Origin: Bradyrhizobium sp. BR 10289
Lineage (GTDB): Bacteria > Pseudomonadota > Alphaproteobacteria > Rhizobiales > Xanthobacteraceae
Direction: 5' to 3'
Assembly: GCF_019455385.1 (NCBI RefSeq)
Contig: NZ_JACOFR010000002.1
Span: 1 to 64,000, forward strand
Length of the DNA: 64,000 nt
Positions 42,101 through 49,586 of this stretch are shown here, one piece after another. Made by a program: the position numbers and the translations under genes. Below the pieces are notes generated by a model. The model saw only the letters and a program-made list of their open reading frames with translations, was not told the origin of the DNA and ran no database searches. How positions within the stretch are numbered: position 1 is the stretch's first letter; every line of letters begins with the position of its first letter.

Positions 42101-44611
42101 ACGTCGGCGACATCGGCCGCCGACCAGTTCACCTACGTCCCGTCTCCGACGGTCACCTCGATCTCGCCGACATCGGGTCCCGCCGCCGGCGGCACGTCGG
42201 TGACGATCACGGGCACCAACTTCTCGGGCGCGACGGCGGTGAATTTTGGCACGACGGCCGCGACCGGTTTCACCGTTGATTCTGCGACCCAGATCACCGC
42301 GACCTCGCCGCCCGGGGCCGGCGTCGTGGACGTCAAGGTGACGACGACAGGCGGCACCTCGGCCACATCGGCGGCTGACCAGTTCACCTATTTCGCCGGC
42401 CCGACCGTGACGTCGATCTCGCCGAACGGCGGCCCGCTTGCCGGCGGCACGTCGGTGACAATCACCGGCACCAATTTCACCGGGACGACCGCCGTGAAGT
42501 TCGGAGCGACGAACGCAACGAGCTTCACGGTCAACTCCGCAACCTCGATCACCGCAACATCGCCAGCCGGCACGGGCACCGTTGACGTCACGATCACGAC
42601 CCCGGGTGGAACGTCGGCCCCCTCGGCTGCGGATCAATTCACTTACGCCGCGACACCGACGGTAACGTCGGTAGCGCCGAATGCAGGCCCGACGACGGGT
42701 GGCACGTCGGTCACGATCACCGGCACCGCATTGTCCGGTGCGACCGCGGTCAAGTTCGGCGCCACCAATGCGACCAGCTTCACGGTCAATTCGGCGACGT
42801 CGATCACCGCGACATCGCCGGCTGGCACGGGCACGGTCGACGTCACCGTGACGACACCCGGCGGCACCTCGGCAACATCGGCATCGGATCAGTTCAGCTA
42901 CACGGCCGCCCCAACGGTCAGCTCAATTTCGCCGACCTCGGGACCCGCGACCGGCAACACGTCCGTGGCGATCACGGGCACCGGGTTCACCGGCGCCACC
43001 GCGGTGAAGTTCGGCGCCAACAATGCGACCAGCTTCACGGTGAACTCGGCGACCTCGATCACCGCGACCTCACCGGCCGGCGCCGGCACGGTCGATGTCA
43101 CCGTCACGACGGTCGGTGGGACGTCGCCAATTTCAGCGGCAGACAAGTTCACCTACCTGTCCGCGATCACCACCACAGCCCTCACCTCGTCGAAGAATCC
43201 AAGCAGCTATGGCGAGTCCGTCACCTTCACCGCGACAGTGAGCAGCACGGGCGGAACGCCGACGGGAACGGTGACCTTCAATGACGGCGGAACGCCAATC
43301 GGCACGGCCACATTGTCATCCGGCAACGCCACCTTTGCCACGACCACGCTCGCCGTCGGCAATCACACCATCACCGCGACCTACAACGGCAGCCCGGCCT
43401 TCAACCCCTCGACCTCATCGGCCCTGACGCAGTCGGTCTCGATTCCCGCCGACAGCGCCAAGCTGCGCGCACTCCAGGTCAACGCCACCAAGATCGTGGC
43501 GCAGAGTTCGGGACAGGCGATCTCCGGTTCGATCGACACCGCGATCTCGGAAGGATTCAGCGACGGCGGGCAATACATCACGCCTGGCGCGGGCGGGATG
43601 CGCGTCAATTTTGCCGCCGCGCCCGACGGCGATGACGACGATAAGCCCAAATCCGATCAGGCATCTCACGGCTCCGACGCCTATGCCGGCAGGACCGGCG
43701 GCCGCGGGCGCGGCGCCTCGCGGATCGACGACGCCTTTGCCGCGATCGATCGCGCGGCGCCGACCAAGGCACCGGCCGCGCGCTTCAGGGAGCGCAAGGA
43801 CTGGCTGTTCTGGATCGACGTGCGCGGCACCGGCATCGACCGCTGGGGCTCGTCCGGCAATATCGGTCAGGGCGCAACGCAGGCCACGCTCTATGGTCAG
43901 CAGATCAATTTGCTGTCGGGCCTGACCTACCGGGCGCGGCCCGATCTGCTGGTCGGCGTGGTCGGCGGCTACGAGAACTTCAGCTACACCGAGACCGACA
44001 TCAACGGAAAGCTGAAGGGTGACGGCTGGACCGTCGGCGCCTATCTGGGCTGGAAGATCATCCCGACGCTGCGCTACGACGCAGCCGTGACGTACTCCGG
44101 CATCGGCTACAACGGCGTTGCCGGTACCGCCGTCGGCAATTTCAACGGCAACCGCTGGATGTTCGCGACCGGCTTCACCGGCAGCTACAACTGGGCAAAC
44201 TTCAATATCGAGCCATCGGCCAAAGTCTATGCGCTGTGGGAGCGTGAGAACGCCTATGTCGATTCGCTCGGCACCGCCCTGGCCGCCCGCACCTTCTCCA
44301 GCGGCCGTGCCTCGGCCGGCACCAGGGTGTCCTACCCCGTGCCATGGCTCGATAGCGTGCTGCTGCTGCCCTATGCCGGCGTCTATGCCGACTATTACTT
44401 CAGCCAGGACGACGCAGCCGCGATCGTCGCGGCAGGCGCCGTACCGCTGGCCTCGACACCGCTGCTTCAGGGCTGGTCGGCACGCGTCACCGGCGGCATC
44501 GGCGCCCGGCTCGCAGGTGGCTCCACGGTCGGCTTCGGCGCCGAGCTTGGCGGCATCGGCGGCAACACGCAGATCTGGACCTTCACGGGGCGCGCGCGCA
44601 TTCCGTTCTGA
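39197..44611 (+). CDS. Giant IPT/TIG-repeat autotransporter (surface protein)
   Basis: 1804 residues from a GTG start. A long N-terminus holds a signal helix at about residues 33-58 (CIAAVLMLGAMAAAHA). A unique domain with four cysteines spans about 59-211. Then come 13 IPT/TIG immunoglobulin-like repeats (212-1323), one different Ig-like domain (about 1324-1415, VTFTATVSSTGGTPTGTVTF), and a linker. The autotransporter beta-barrel covers about 1530-1804, ending in the terminal Phe of ARIPF. The repeats should form a long stalk exposed on the cell surface, anchored by the barrel (type Va secretion). Adhesion is the likely role. It is divergent from the collar triplet and converges on rlpA. Confidence 0.9.
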   Translation: MSHAIAVAVPDKTGELAVQSRNGGAVPRTILRALWRAAQRICIAAVLMLGAMAAAHAACDQTTNSTSGVTVNFTSVGQVYRLCFTVGTGSAPADDSVVWGLYSVSGTDSFWNAPIANSSGTNAGNQQLTAADYNPTTSKATYTFHPTNPNQNGQSANAGQAEIDITLNSKTGGGADSVTLYYAPGCSDFSGGCGGSSIANTPFVFTINLPSPTVTSISPTSGPVAGGTSVVITGTNFTGTTGAGGVKFGATNATSYTVNSNTQITATAPAGSAGTVDVTVTNGSTSATSAADQYTYIPVPAVTSISPTAGPTGGGTTVVITGTGLSTTTGAAGVKFGANNAASYTVNSDTQITATSPSGSAGTVDITVTTAGGTSTISAADQFTYVAAPTVTSISPTTGPGGGGTTVTITGTNFTSATAVTFGATAATGFTVNSATQITATSPAGTGTVDVRVTTAGGTSATSGADQFSYIAAPTVTSISPTTGPTAGGTTITITGTNFTGVTAVTFGATAASFTFNSATSITATSPAGAAGTVDVRVTTPGGTSATSAADQFTNFAPPTVTSIAPTSGPQTGGTTVVITGTNLSGATAVTFGATAATGFTVNSATQITATSPAGTGTVDVTVTTPGGTSATSAADHFAYVPAPTVTSISPTSGPGTGGTTVTITGTNLTGATAVVFGATAATGFTVNSATQITATAPAGTGTVDVRVTTTGGTSATSGADQFTYIPAPTVTSISPTSGPATGGTSVTITGTNFSGATAVTFGATAATGFTVNSVTQITATSPPGTGVADVRVTTAGGTSATSAADQFTYVGAPAVTSISPTSGPLAGGTTVIITGANFSGATAVVFGATAATGFTVNSATQITATSPPGAGTVDIRVTTTGGTSATSGADQFTYAPAPTVTSISPTTGPTGGGTTVTITGTSFTGASAVTFGASAATGSTVVSATTITATSPVGSGTVDIRVTTAGGTSATSAADQFTYVPSPTVTSISPTSGPAAGGTSVTITGTNFSGATAVNFGTTAATGFTVDSATQITATSPPGAGVVDVKVTTTGGTSATSAADQFTYFAGPTVTSISPNGGPLAGGTSVTITGTNFTGTTAVKFGATNATSFTVNSATSITATSPAGTGTVDVTITTPGGTSAPSAADQFTYAATPTVTSVAPNAGPTTGGTSVTITGTALSGATAVKFGATNATSFTVNSATSITATSPAGTGTVDVTVTTPGGTSATSASDQFSYTAAPTVSSISPTSGPATGNTSVAITGTGFTGATAVKFGANNATSFTVNSATSITATSPAGAGTVDVTVTTVGGTSPISAADKFTYLSAITTTALTSSKNPSSYGESVTFTATVSSTGGTPTGTVTFNDGGTPIGTATLSSGNATFATTTLAVGNHTITATYNGSPAFNPSTSSALTQSVSIPADSAKLRALQVNATKIVAQSSGQAISGSIDTAISEGFSDGGQYITPGAGGMRVNFAAAPDGDDDDKPKSDQASHGSDAYAGRTGGRGRGASRIDDAFAAIDRAAPTKAPAARFRERKDWLFWIDVRGTGIDRWGSSGNIGQGATQATLYGQQINLLSGLTYRARPDLLVGVVGGYENFSYTETDINGKLKGDGWTVGAYLGWKIIPTLRYDAAVTYSGIGYNGVAGTAVGNFNGNRWMFATGFTGSYNWANFNIEPSAKVYALWERENAYVDSLGTALAARTFSSGRASAGTRVSYPVPWLDSVLLLPYAGVYADYYFSQDDAAAIVAAGAVPLASTPLLQGWSARVTGGIGARLAGGSTVGFGAELGGIGGNTQIWTFTGRARIPF
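39830..43165 (+). repeat. Thirteen tandem IPT/TIG coding repeats, 255-267 bp each
   Basis: Each unit begins P-T/A-V-T/S-S and ends FTY-like. Units 3-13 are 85 residues (255 bp); units 1 and 2 are a few residues longer. Units 3-10 carry the words VTFGATAATGFTVNSATQIT or close variants, while units 1, 2 and 11-13 carry KFGATNAT/KFGANNA forms. That division suggests block duplications. The DNA is similar enough between units to permit slippage or recombination. Confidence 0.93.
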
Positions 44612-44675
44612 TCATCGGATCTCGGCGACGGCTTCGCCGCTGACCGATTTTCGGGGCTGGGGTGTCCAGGCTTAC

Positions 44676-45611
44676 TTAGTAGAGGCCGCGGCCGCTCAGG
44701 ATGCTGCGGGCCTCGGCAGCACCGTCCGAGCTGTAAGCGGCGGACGAGCCGCTCTCGGCCACATAGCGGCCCTCGTCGTCATAGGATACCTGCCGGGCAT
44801 TCTGGGGCGCCCGGCCTCGGCTGCGGCTCGAGGCCGACATCTCCGAGGTCGCGTTGAGCGAGGCCATGTCGGCGGAGGTGTTGCCCAGATTATAGGGCCG
44901 CCCTTCCGGCATCGGAACCTCGCCGCGGATGGCGCCACGGCTCGATGACGGCAGCTCCGGCACGAACGGCCTGGCGGAGGCGACCCGGACCATCGAGGGC
45001 GACGGCGCCGGGATCCCGGTCCGCAAGGTCGCCATCAGCTGGCGGTCGTCGGAGCCTTCAAGCGGCGCCCGGCCGACATATTCGACCCGCACCCTGGCGA
45101 CGCCATTGCCTTTGAATTCAAGGAGTTCGGCGGCTTTGTTCGAAACGTCGATGAGCCTGTTGCCGTGATAGGGGCCGCGGTCATTGACGCGGACGATCAA
45201 CGACTTGCCGTTCGACATGTTGGTCACCCGCGCATAGGACGGCATCGGCAGGGTCGGATGCGCCGCCGTCAGCGAGCCCATGTCGAACACTTCGCCATTG
45301 GCGGTCAGACGGCCATGGAAATCATCGCCGTACCAGGACGCCATGCCCTCGGCCCGGTAGTTGACGTCCTCCTCCGGCACGTAGGTCCTGCCAGCCACCA
45401 CATAGGGCTTGCCGACGCGGTAGGTGCCGCCGCCCTTCGGGACGGGATCGCCGAGGGCCACGACGCGGGGGCTCGAGGACACGCCGTATTTCGGATCGAC
45501 CCGGCTGGCGAACTTGTTGGAGGAGGCGCAATTGGCGAGCGCGAGGCAGGTTGCGACCGCCGCAACGCCGCGCGCGGCCCGCAAAACCGAATCTGACCGT
45601 CGGATCCCCAT
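44676..45611 (-). CDS. rlpA: RlpA-like septal ring lytic transglycosylase lipoprotein
   Basis: 311 residues. Lipobox LALANC with the lipid-accepting cysteine at about residue 28. The double-psi beta-barrel domain spans about 85-180 with GMASWYGDDFHGRLTANGE and VRVNDRGPYHGNRLIDVSNKAA, including the catalytic-type Glu and Asp. The C-terminal region is Ser-rich without a clear SPOR domain. RlpA cleaves denuded glycan strands at the septum. The frame extends to 45839, but the start at 45611 gives the lipoprotein signal. Typically adjacent to dacC; here separated from it by the accessory segment. Confidence 0.92.
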   Translation of the reverse strand: MGIRRSDSVLRAARGVAAVATCLALANCASSNKFASRVDPKYGVSSSPRVVALGDPVPKGGGTYRVGKPYVVAGRTYVPEEDVNYRAEGMASWYGDDFHGRLTANGEVFDMGSLTAAHPTLPMPSYARVTNMSNGKSLIVRVNDRGPYHGNRLIDVSNKAAELLEFKGNGVARVRVEYVGRAPLEGSDDRQLMATLRTGIPAPSPSMVRVASARPFVPELPSSSRGAIRGEVPMPEGRPYNLGNTSADMASLNATSEMSASSRSRGRAPQNARQVSYDDEGRYVAESGSSAAYSSDGAAEARSILSGRGLY

Positions 45612-45966
45612 TCGCCCCAAATACCATCTCGCCGGAGGCGTACCCAACCCGCTTTGGCTACGGGGGCGCTGTCCGGTCAACAAATCCGAGGAGGCCCACC
45701 ACCGCGTCGGATGTGGTAAGGATAACGCAACCCGAACACGGCGGAAATGGGGAGCCCACAGCGAACACGGCGGGATGGTAAACGCCGCGTTCGCGTCCCC
45801 CCGTCGATCTACGGAGAGCGCGCCCCTGCTCTGTGCCACTCCTGGACATTCTGTTGCGCCAAATCCTCACTCCACCCCCTTTGTCTCGACAATCACTGGA
45901 ATTCTTTTGACTGTGCAAGGCCGCACGCGTCTTCTCGGCTGCAAGGGCGGGATTTGGAATTTAACG
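45612..45966. other. Gene-free gap upstream of rlpA
   Basis: 355 bases with no supported gene. It must contain the rlpA promoter on the minus strand and a plus-strand promoter for the small protein at 45967. No repeat or RNA structure stands out. Confidence 0.5.
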
Positions 45967-46056
45967 ATGATCGAGACGGTTTCGGCACTGATGGGTCTGG
46001 TTAGCGCGGGGATCTTCCTGGCCCATGCGTTTGAAGGTTACCGTACGAGAGCCTGA
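45967..46056 (+). CDS. Very small membrane protein, 29 residues
   Basis: Encodes MIETVSALMGLVSAGIFLAH followed by AFEGYRTRA: one hydrophobic helix and a basic end. A GGATTTGGAA-type ribosome-binding site lies upstream. I recall very similar tiny proteins in other Bradyrhizobium genomes, which is why it is listed. Function unknown. Below the length at which coding statistics are informative. Confidence 0.55.
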   Translation: MIETVSALMGLVSAGIFLAHAFEGYRTRA

Positions 46057-46187
46057 CGGCACTCGCGCGGACGGCAAGCATCACCTCTTTCAAGCATCAC
46101 CTCTTTCAAGACGGCACGTTCGGACAATTTTAATCGATCCGACCGAGCATCGAAGACGAGAGCGGCAGGTGTCCCAATAGGTGTCCC

Positions 46188-46289
46188 ATGCGCAACAACC
46201 ATGACCTCGTATCCGACGGCTTCCTGGCATTGACCGCAGGCGGTTTGTTCCTGCTCTGCTCGAGCCTCGTGGCGCTGGCCTTCGGCTGA
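46188..46289 (+). CDS. Very small membrane protein, 33 residues
   Basis: Reads MRNNHDLVSDGFLALTAGGL then FLLCSSLVALAFG: a short polar start and one hydrophobic helix. AGGTG precedes the ATG by about 6 bases. It is the second of three tiny genes in a row on the plus strand. No family known. Confidence 0.45.
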   Translation: MRNNHDLVSDGFLALTAGGLFLLCSSLVALAFG

Positions 46290-46445
46290 GCGCTACCTCC
46301 ACTTTCCTGTTTTCCAGCGACAACCACACCGCGATGCAGCATGCGATCCGTTTTGGATTGCCCTGCTCCCGTTTAGTTGATTGAATTTCCGCATTAGCCG
46401 CCTCGACTTAATTTCAAGAGGCCATCACCAACGAGGGTGACGCAA

Positions 46446-46580
46446 ATGCTTGCCGAGAAATTTTTCCTGGTTCTTGAATCCTTGATCCGCGGCGACCGCA
46501 CCTATCCCGACGGAAGCCCCCGGGTCATCAGCACCTCCGCCCACGTGCCGGTGAAGCTGCCGGGTCAGAACCAGAAGTAG
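46446..46580 (+). CDS. Small soluble protein, 44 residues
   Basis: Begins MLAEKFFLVLESLIRGD and ends with a proline-rich tail SAHVPVKLPGQNQK. GAGGGTGACG stands 5-13 bases before the ATG. The pattern of an amphipathic start plus a 'YPDGSPRV...HVPVKLP' tail is one that I recall from small conserved proteins of this genus. Function unknown. Confidence 0.55.
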   Translation: MLAEKFFLVLESLIRGDRTYPDGSPRVISTSAHVPVKLPGQNQK

Positions 46581-46612
46581 CCCCGTCCACTGAGCTCCGA
46601 ATCACGCGCCGC

Positions 46613-46918
46613 TCAGCGCAGACCCAGCAGCGAGCGGCGATAGAGACCGTCGCGGGCCTCGCCCAGGCAGACGAAGCTGCCGTCAAATCCCTGGCCGTAC
46701 CGCTTCTGGCCCTTGCCGTAGTAGATGCCTTTCCTGAAATCGAGCCAGACCACCTGGTCGTGCGGGCAATGGCGCTGCGCCTGCGCCTCGTAGCGAAACG
46801 GCGTCAGCGGCGTCGCCGACACCTCACCGGCGCCAAGCATCATCACCGCAGCGAGTGCGATCCTGACCTGCCCGTTGCCCAGGCCTTTCCGCACGTCCCG
46901 CCTCCCGAACCGGGCCAT
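46613..46918 (-). CDS. Small secreted protein of unknown function
   Basis: 101 residues from ATG 46918. A signal sequence (VRIALAAVMMLGAGEVSA, cleavage near residue 37) is followed by a compact domain with two cysteines (HCPHDQVVWLDF, GSFVCLGE) that could form a disulfide, and a Gly/Tyr loop GIYYGKGQKRYGQG. Earlier in-frame starts exist to 47002. No function recognised. Confidence 0.65.
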   Translation of the reverse strand: MARFGRRDVRKGLGNGQVRIALAAVMMLGAGEVSATPLTPFRYEAQAQRHCPHDQVVWLDFRKGIYYGKGQKRYGQGFDGSFVCLGEARDGLYRRSLLGLR

Positions 46919-47051
46919 CCGCGCGACAGCCGCGTCCCACACTAGCACGAAACGGCCCGTTCGCCGGGACGCCACAACCTCGCGTCTTCCGCAGGCCATC
47001 ATGTCGGGCTACATGAAGACGAAATCATCTGCCAGCGAGGATGCTGCCTGA

Positions 47052-47630
47052 ATGTCGGTTGAGCCCGTACCAACCACCGAAGCCCGCCCGCCCTCGCCCC
47101 GCCTCGGCATGCTGCCGATGATCATTTTCGGCTCGCGCTGGCTGCAACTGCCGCTGTATCTCGGATTGATCGTGGCGCAATGCGTCTACATCGTGCTGTT
47201 CCTGAAGGAGCTGTGGCACCTCTCCTGGCATGCGATCGATCTGACGGAGCAGCAGATCATGATGAGCGTGCTCGCACTCATCGACGTCGTGATGATCTCC
47301 AACCTGCTCGTGATGGTCATCGTCGGCGGCTATGAGACCTTCGTCTCGCGGCTCGAGCTCGAGGGTCATCCCGACGAGCCGGAATGGCTCGGCCACGTCA
47401 ATGCGAGCGTGCTGAAGATCAAGCTTGCCATGGCCATCATCGGCATCTCCTCGATCGCGCTGCTGCGCACCTTCATCGAGGCCGGCAATCTCGGCTCGAA
47501 CCGCGCCGGCTTCACCGAGACCGGCGTGATGTGGCAGGTGCTGATCCACATCACCTTCATTCTTTCGGCGATCGGTATTGCCTATGTCGACAAGCTCAGC
47601 GACTCCGGAATGCGCAAGCATGCGGAATGA
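47052..47630 (+). CDS. YqhA/UPF0114-family inner-membrane protein
   Basis: 192 residues, with three or four hydrophobic helices. Family features are GSRWLQLPLYLGLIVAQCVY, the helix LIDVVMISNLLVMVIVGGYE, and FVSRLELEGHPDEPEWLGHV. These proteins (TIGR00645) are widespread but poorly characterised. The stop overlaps a possible ATG of the next acetyltransferase gene, suggesting translational coupling. Confidence 0.85.
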   Translation: MSVEPVPTTEARPPSPRLGMLPMIIFGSRWLQLPLYLGLIVAQCVYIVLFLKELWHLSWHAIDLTEQQIMMSVLALIDVVMISNLLVMVIVGGYETFVSRLELEGHPDEPEWLGHVNASVLKIKLAMAIIGISSIALLRTFIEAGNLGSNRAGFTETGVMWQVLIHITFILSAIGIAYVDKLSDSGMRKHAE

Positions 47631-47656
47631 AGCAAAAAACGGGATCGCGAGGCGCT

Positions 47657-48136
47657 ATGTCCGCTACCGCTGATGACGAGGTGTCGTTCAGGGCGGCACG
47701 CCCCGAGGACGCGGAAACGGTGTTCAACATCACCAAGGCCTCGATCACGGGTCTGTCGCAGGGAAGCTATTCGCCGGCGCAGATCGAGAACTGGATGGGC
47801 GAGCGGACGCCCCGGTTCTACGAAGAGCTCATCGCCAGGGGGCGCATGACCGTCTGCCTGCGCAACGGCATCGTGGTCGGCTTCGTCGATGCCGAGCCCG
47901 GCGAGGTCACGCGGTTGTTCGTGCTGCCCGAGGCGGCCGGCTCCGGGCTCGGCCAGCGCCTGCTCGACATCGGCGTCGCCCAGGCGCGCCTCGGCCATCA
48001 CGGGCCGATCCGGCTCGAAGCCACCATCAACGCCGAAGCCTTCTACCAGAGATACGGCTTCCGAAGCACCGGCAGAGGGCAGTTCTCTCACGGTCTCGGC
48101 GGCGAGCCGATCGAGATCGTCTACATGGAGCTGTGA
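47657..48136 (+). CDS. GNAT-family N-acetyltransferase
   Basis: 159 residues with start 47657 (GAGGCGCT upstream); ATG 47627, overlapping the previous stop, is the alternative. Motif A is VTRLFVLPEAAGSGLGQRLL and the C-terminal element is INAEAFYQRYGFRSTGRG. It resembles small-molecule or amino-group acetyltransferases of the RimI/YafP type. It is not closely similar to the GNAT at 36511. Substrate unknown. Confidence 0.83.
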   Translation: MSATADDEVSFRAARPEDAETVFNITKASITGLSQGSYSPAQIENWMGERTPRFYEELIARGRMTVCLRNGIVVGFVDAEPGEVTRLFVLPEAAGSGLGQRLLDIGVAQARLGHHGPIRLEATINAEAFYQRYGFRSTGRGQFSHGLGGEPIEIVYMEL

Positions 48137-48168
48137 GCGCCACGCCTTGTAAGCGAGAGGCGCAGCGC

Positions 48169-48486
48169 TCAGGCTTTTGCCTCAAGCTGCGCGAGCGCCT
48201 GGTGCAGGCATTCCTGGAACTTCTGCGCGACCTGCTCGCGCGATACGCCCTTGCCGGCGAGGTCGGCCGAGACCTTGGCCACGACCTCCTCGATCGTCTG
48301 GCGCTCCAGATTGTCCGTCACCAGCGCCGTTGCGTAAGCCGCAGCACCATCCCCGCTGAGACCGAGCTGGCCCGCCGCCCAGAGCCCAAGCAGCTTGTTG
48401 GACCGGGCCGCGGCCTTGAACATGAGCTCCTCGTCGTGGGCGAATTTGGCCTCGAAGCCCTGCTCGCGCTTGTCGAACGTGGTCAT
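48169..48486 (-). CDS. ATP synthase zeta subunit (DUF1476), F1-ATPase inhibitor
   Basis: 105 residues starting MTTFDKREQGFEAKFAHDEE, the hallmark N-terminus of the alphaproteobacterial zeta protein. In Paracoccus the N-terminal segment blocks rotation of F1 in the hydrolysis direction. The four-helix C-terminal part is complete (LLGLWAAGQLGLSGDGAAAY ... EECLHQALAQLE-like end). In-frame starts upstream at 48591 were rejected since the family starts at MTTF. Whether zeta inhibits in this lineage varies between alphaproteobacteria. Confidence 0.9.
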   Translation of the reverse strand: MTTFDKREQGFEAKFAHDEELMFKAAARSNKLLGLWAAGQLGLSGDGAAAYATALVTDNLERQTIEEVVAKVSADLAGKGVSREQVAQKFQECLHQALAQLEAKA

Positions 48487-48727
48487 GGTCAGCTCCATTG
48501 CGTTTCGCTGATGAGATGAACTTGCCGGGAGCGCACGTCTCCGTATTTCACGTCGGTTGAGGATCATTCGAAGCTTCGCGCCGGAAGGCAAACGCCGTCA
48601 AGCCTGCTGCTTGCCGCACGGCCCGCAGCCGCCAGCTTCGCGCCAGCCGGATATGTTAGGTGGGGACGTTCACCGTTCCTTAAGCGGACTCAGCACTGCA
48701 TGGCGGGGGACAATCGAGAGCTGACGC

Positions 48728-48952
48728 ATGAACCGAGCGCTGCGCGAGTTTCGACGGCTTGAACGCCTCTGCCTCGAGCAGGCCGCCCTGTCCACCATGG
48801 ACCTCGCCCGCAGCGGATTGCTCAAGGTCGCCGACGATTGCCGCATCGCGGCCGAAGCGATCGAGGCGCAATCGCCCCGCGGCGCCATGGCAGGCGCCAT
48901 CCAGGCGCTCAGGCAGGCCTTGAGCGCAGCGCGGCCGTCCAACCGGCACTAG
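48728..48952 (+). CDS. Small helical protein of unknown function
   Basis: 74 residues, mainly helical, Ala/Arg/Leu rich: LREFRRLERLCLEQAALSTM and IAAEAIEAQSPRGAM. GAGAG lies about 8 bases before the ATG. It is transcribed away from the zeta gene. No family known; coding support comes from codon bias and ribosome-binding site. Confidence 0.5.
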   Translation: MNRALREFRRLERLCLEQAALSTMDLARSGLLKVADDCRIAAEAIEAQSPRGAMAGAIQALRQALSAARPSNRH

Positions 48953-49001
48953 GCCGGCCGGACGACCGCATCCCGAGGATCTGGTGGCTACCGGGGATTG
49001 A

Positions 49002-49193
49002 TCAGCCCTTGGCCGCCGCGGCTTCGCGCGCGAGGCGCTCGGCCTTCAGCCGCTCCTTGTTGGCGTAAAACGCCTTCTGCGCCTCCTCGTGATCGTGCAT
49101 GGCCTTTTCGGCCTCGATCCGGCGTGCCGCATCGCGCGCCTGGCGCTGTTCGGGGGTCAGGGGTTTGCGTCGGAAGGAAACGTCTTCTGTCAT
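49002..49193 (-). CDS. Small charged coiled-coil protein
   Basis: 63 residues: MTEDVSFRRKPLTPEQRQAR then a long charged helix DAARRIEAEKAMHDHEEAQK with heptad-like spacing. It ends AAAAKG. Similar short proteins are common in Bradyrhizobium and Rhodopseudomonas genomes as I recall. Function unknown. Confidence 0.6.
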   Translation of the reverse strand: MTEDVSFRRKPLTPEQRQARDAARRIEAEKAMHDHEEAQKAFYANKERLKAERLAREAAAAKG

Positions 49194-49586
49194 GCCGCGA
49201 TAACGCCAGGGTGAGGAAAAGGTTCCTCTGGCGGCCCGGAGCGCCGAAGCCGAAAAGCGGGGCTGTTCAAGCTTTTAGCAGAACGGCGTCAGCGGCGCAC
49301 GATCCAGGGCGGATGCCTTGCCGCTCAAATGTCGAAAACAACCCCATGCACAGTAGCCGATGCGGCGTCCCTTCCAGCCCCCCGAGCAAAGCAAGACGAA
49401 GCAGGCGGGGCGGAAACCCATCACAACTTGGGATTGTTTCTATTCCAATGCGCACCTTTGGTCCCGCCGCGAACGGCGAAATATTTCCGTCAACCAGCGT
49501 GATCTATTTCATACGTCCGCCATCCGGGAGCGCGTTTCCTGCGGGGGGGAAGATCGCGCGCCAGGTGGAGAGGCGGAGGTCACTTT
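49194..49586. other. 393-base intergenic region with a dispersed repeat
   Basis: No gene is supported. It carries the second copy of the 27-base repeat (49333-49359). From about 49470 on it is the leader of the hydrolase gene, including GGAGAGGCGGAGG before the ATG at 49587. Confidence 0.55.
49333..49359 (+). repeat. Dispersed 27-base repeat, copy 2
   Basis: Identical over 27 bases to the reverse complement of 20809-20835; core AACCCCATGCACAGTAGCC. It lies in the intergenic gap upstream of the DUF900-like hydrolase gene. Confidence 0.7.

Noticed and set aside
39772..42279. 835-codon plus-strand frame and a ladder of minus-strand frames with 255-base period over the TIG repeats
   Set aside because: Their period equals the coding repeat, and they come from the same repeated codons read in other frames. 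None resembles a known protein.
39830..43165. Regular repeats resembling an array (CRISPR or satellite)
   Set aside because: The 255-base units are in-frame coding repeats of a surface protein. There are no short direct repeats with unique spacers.
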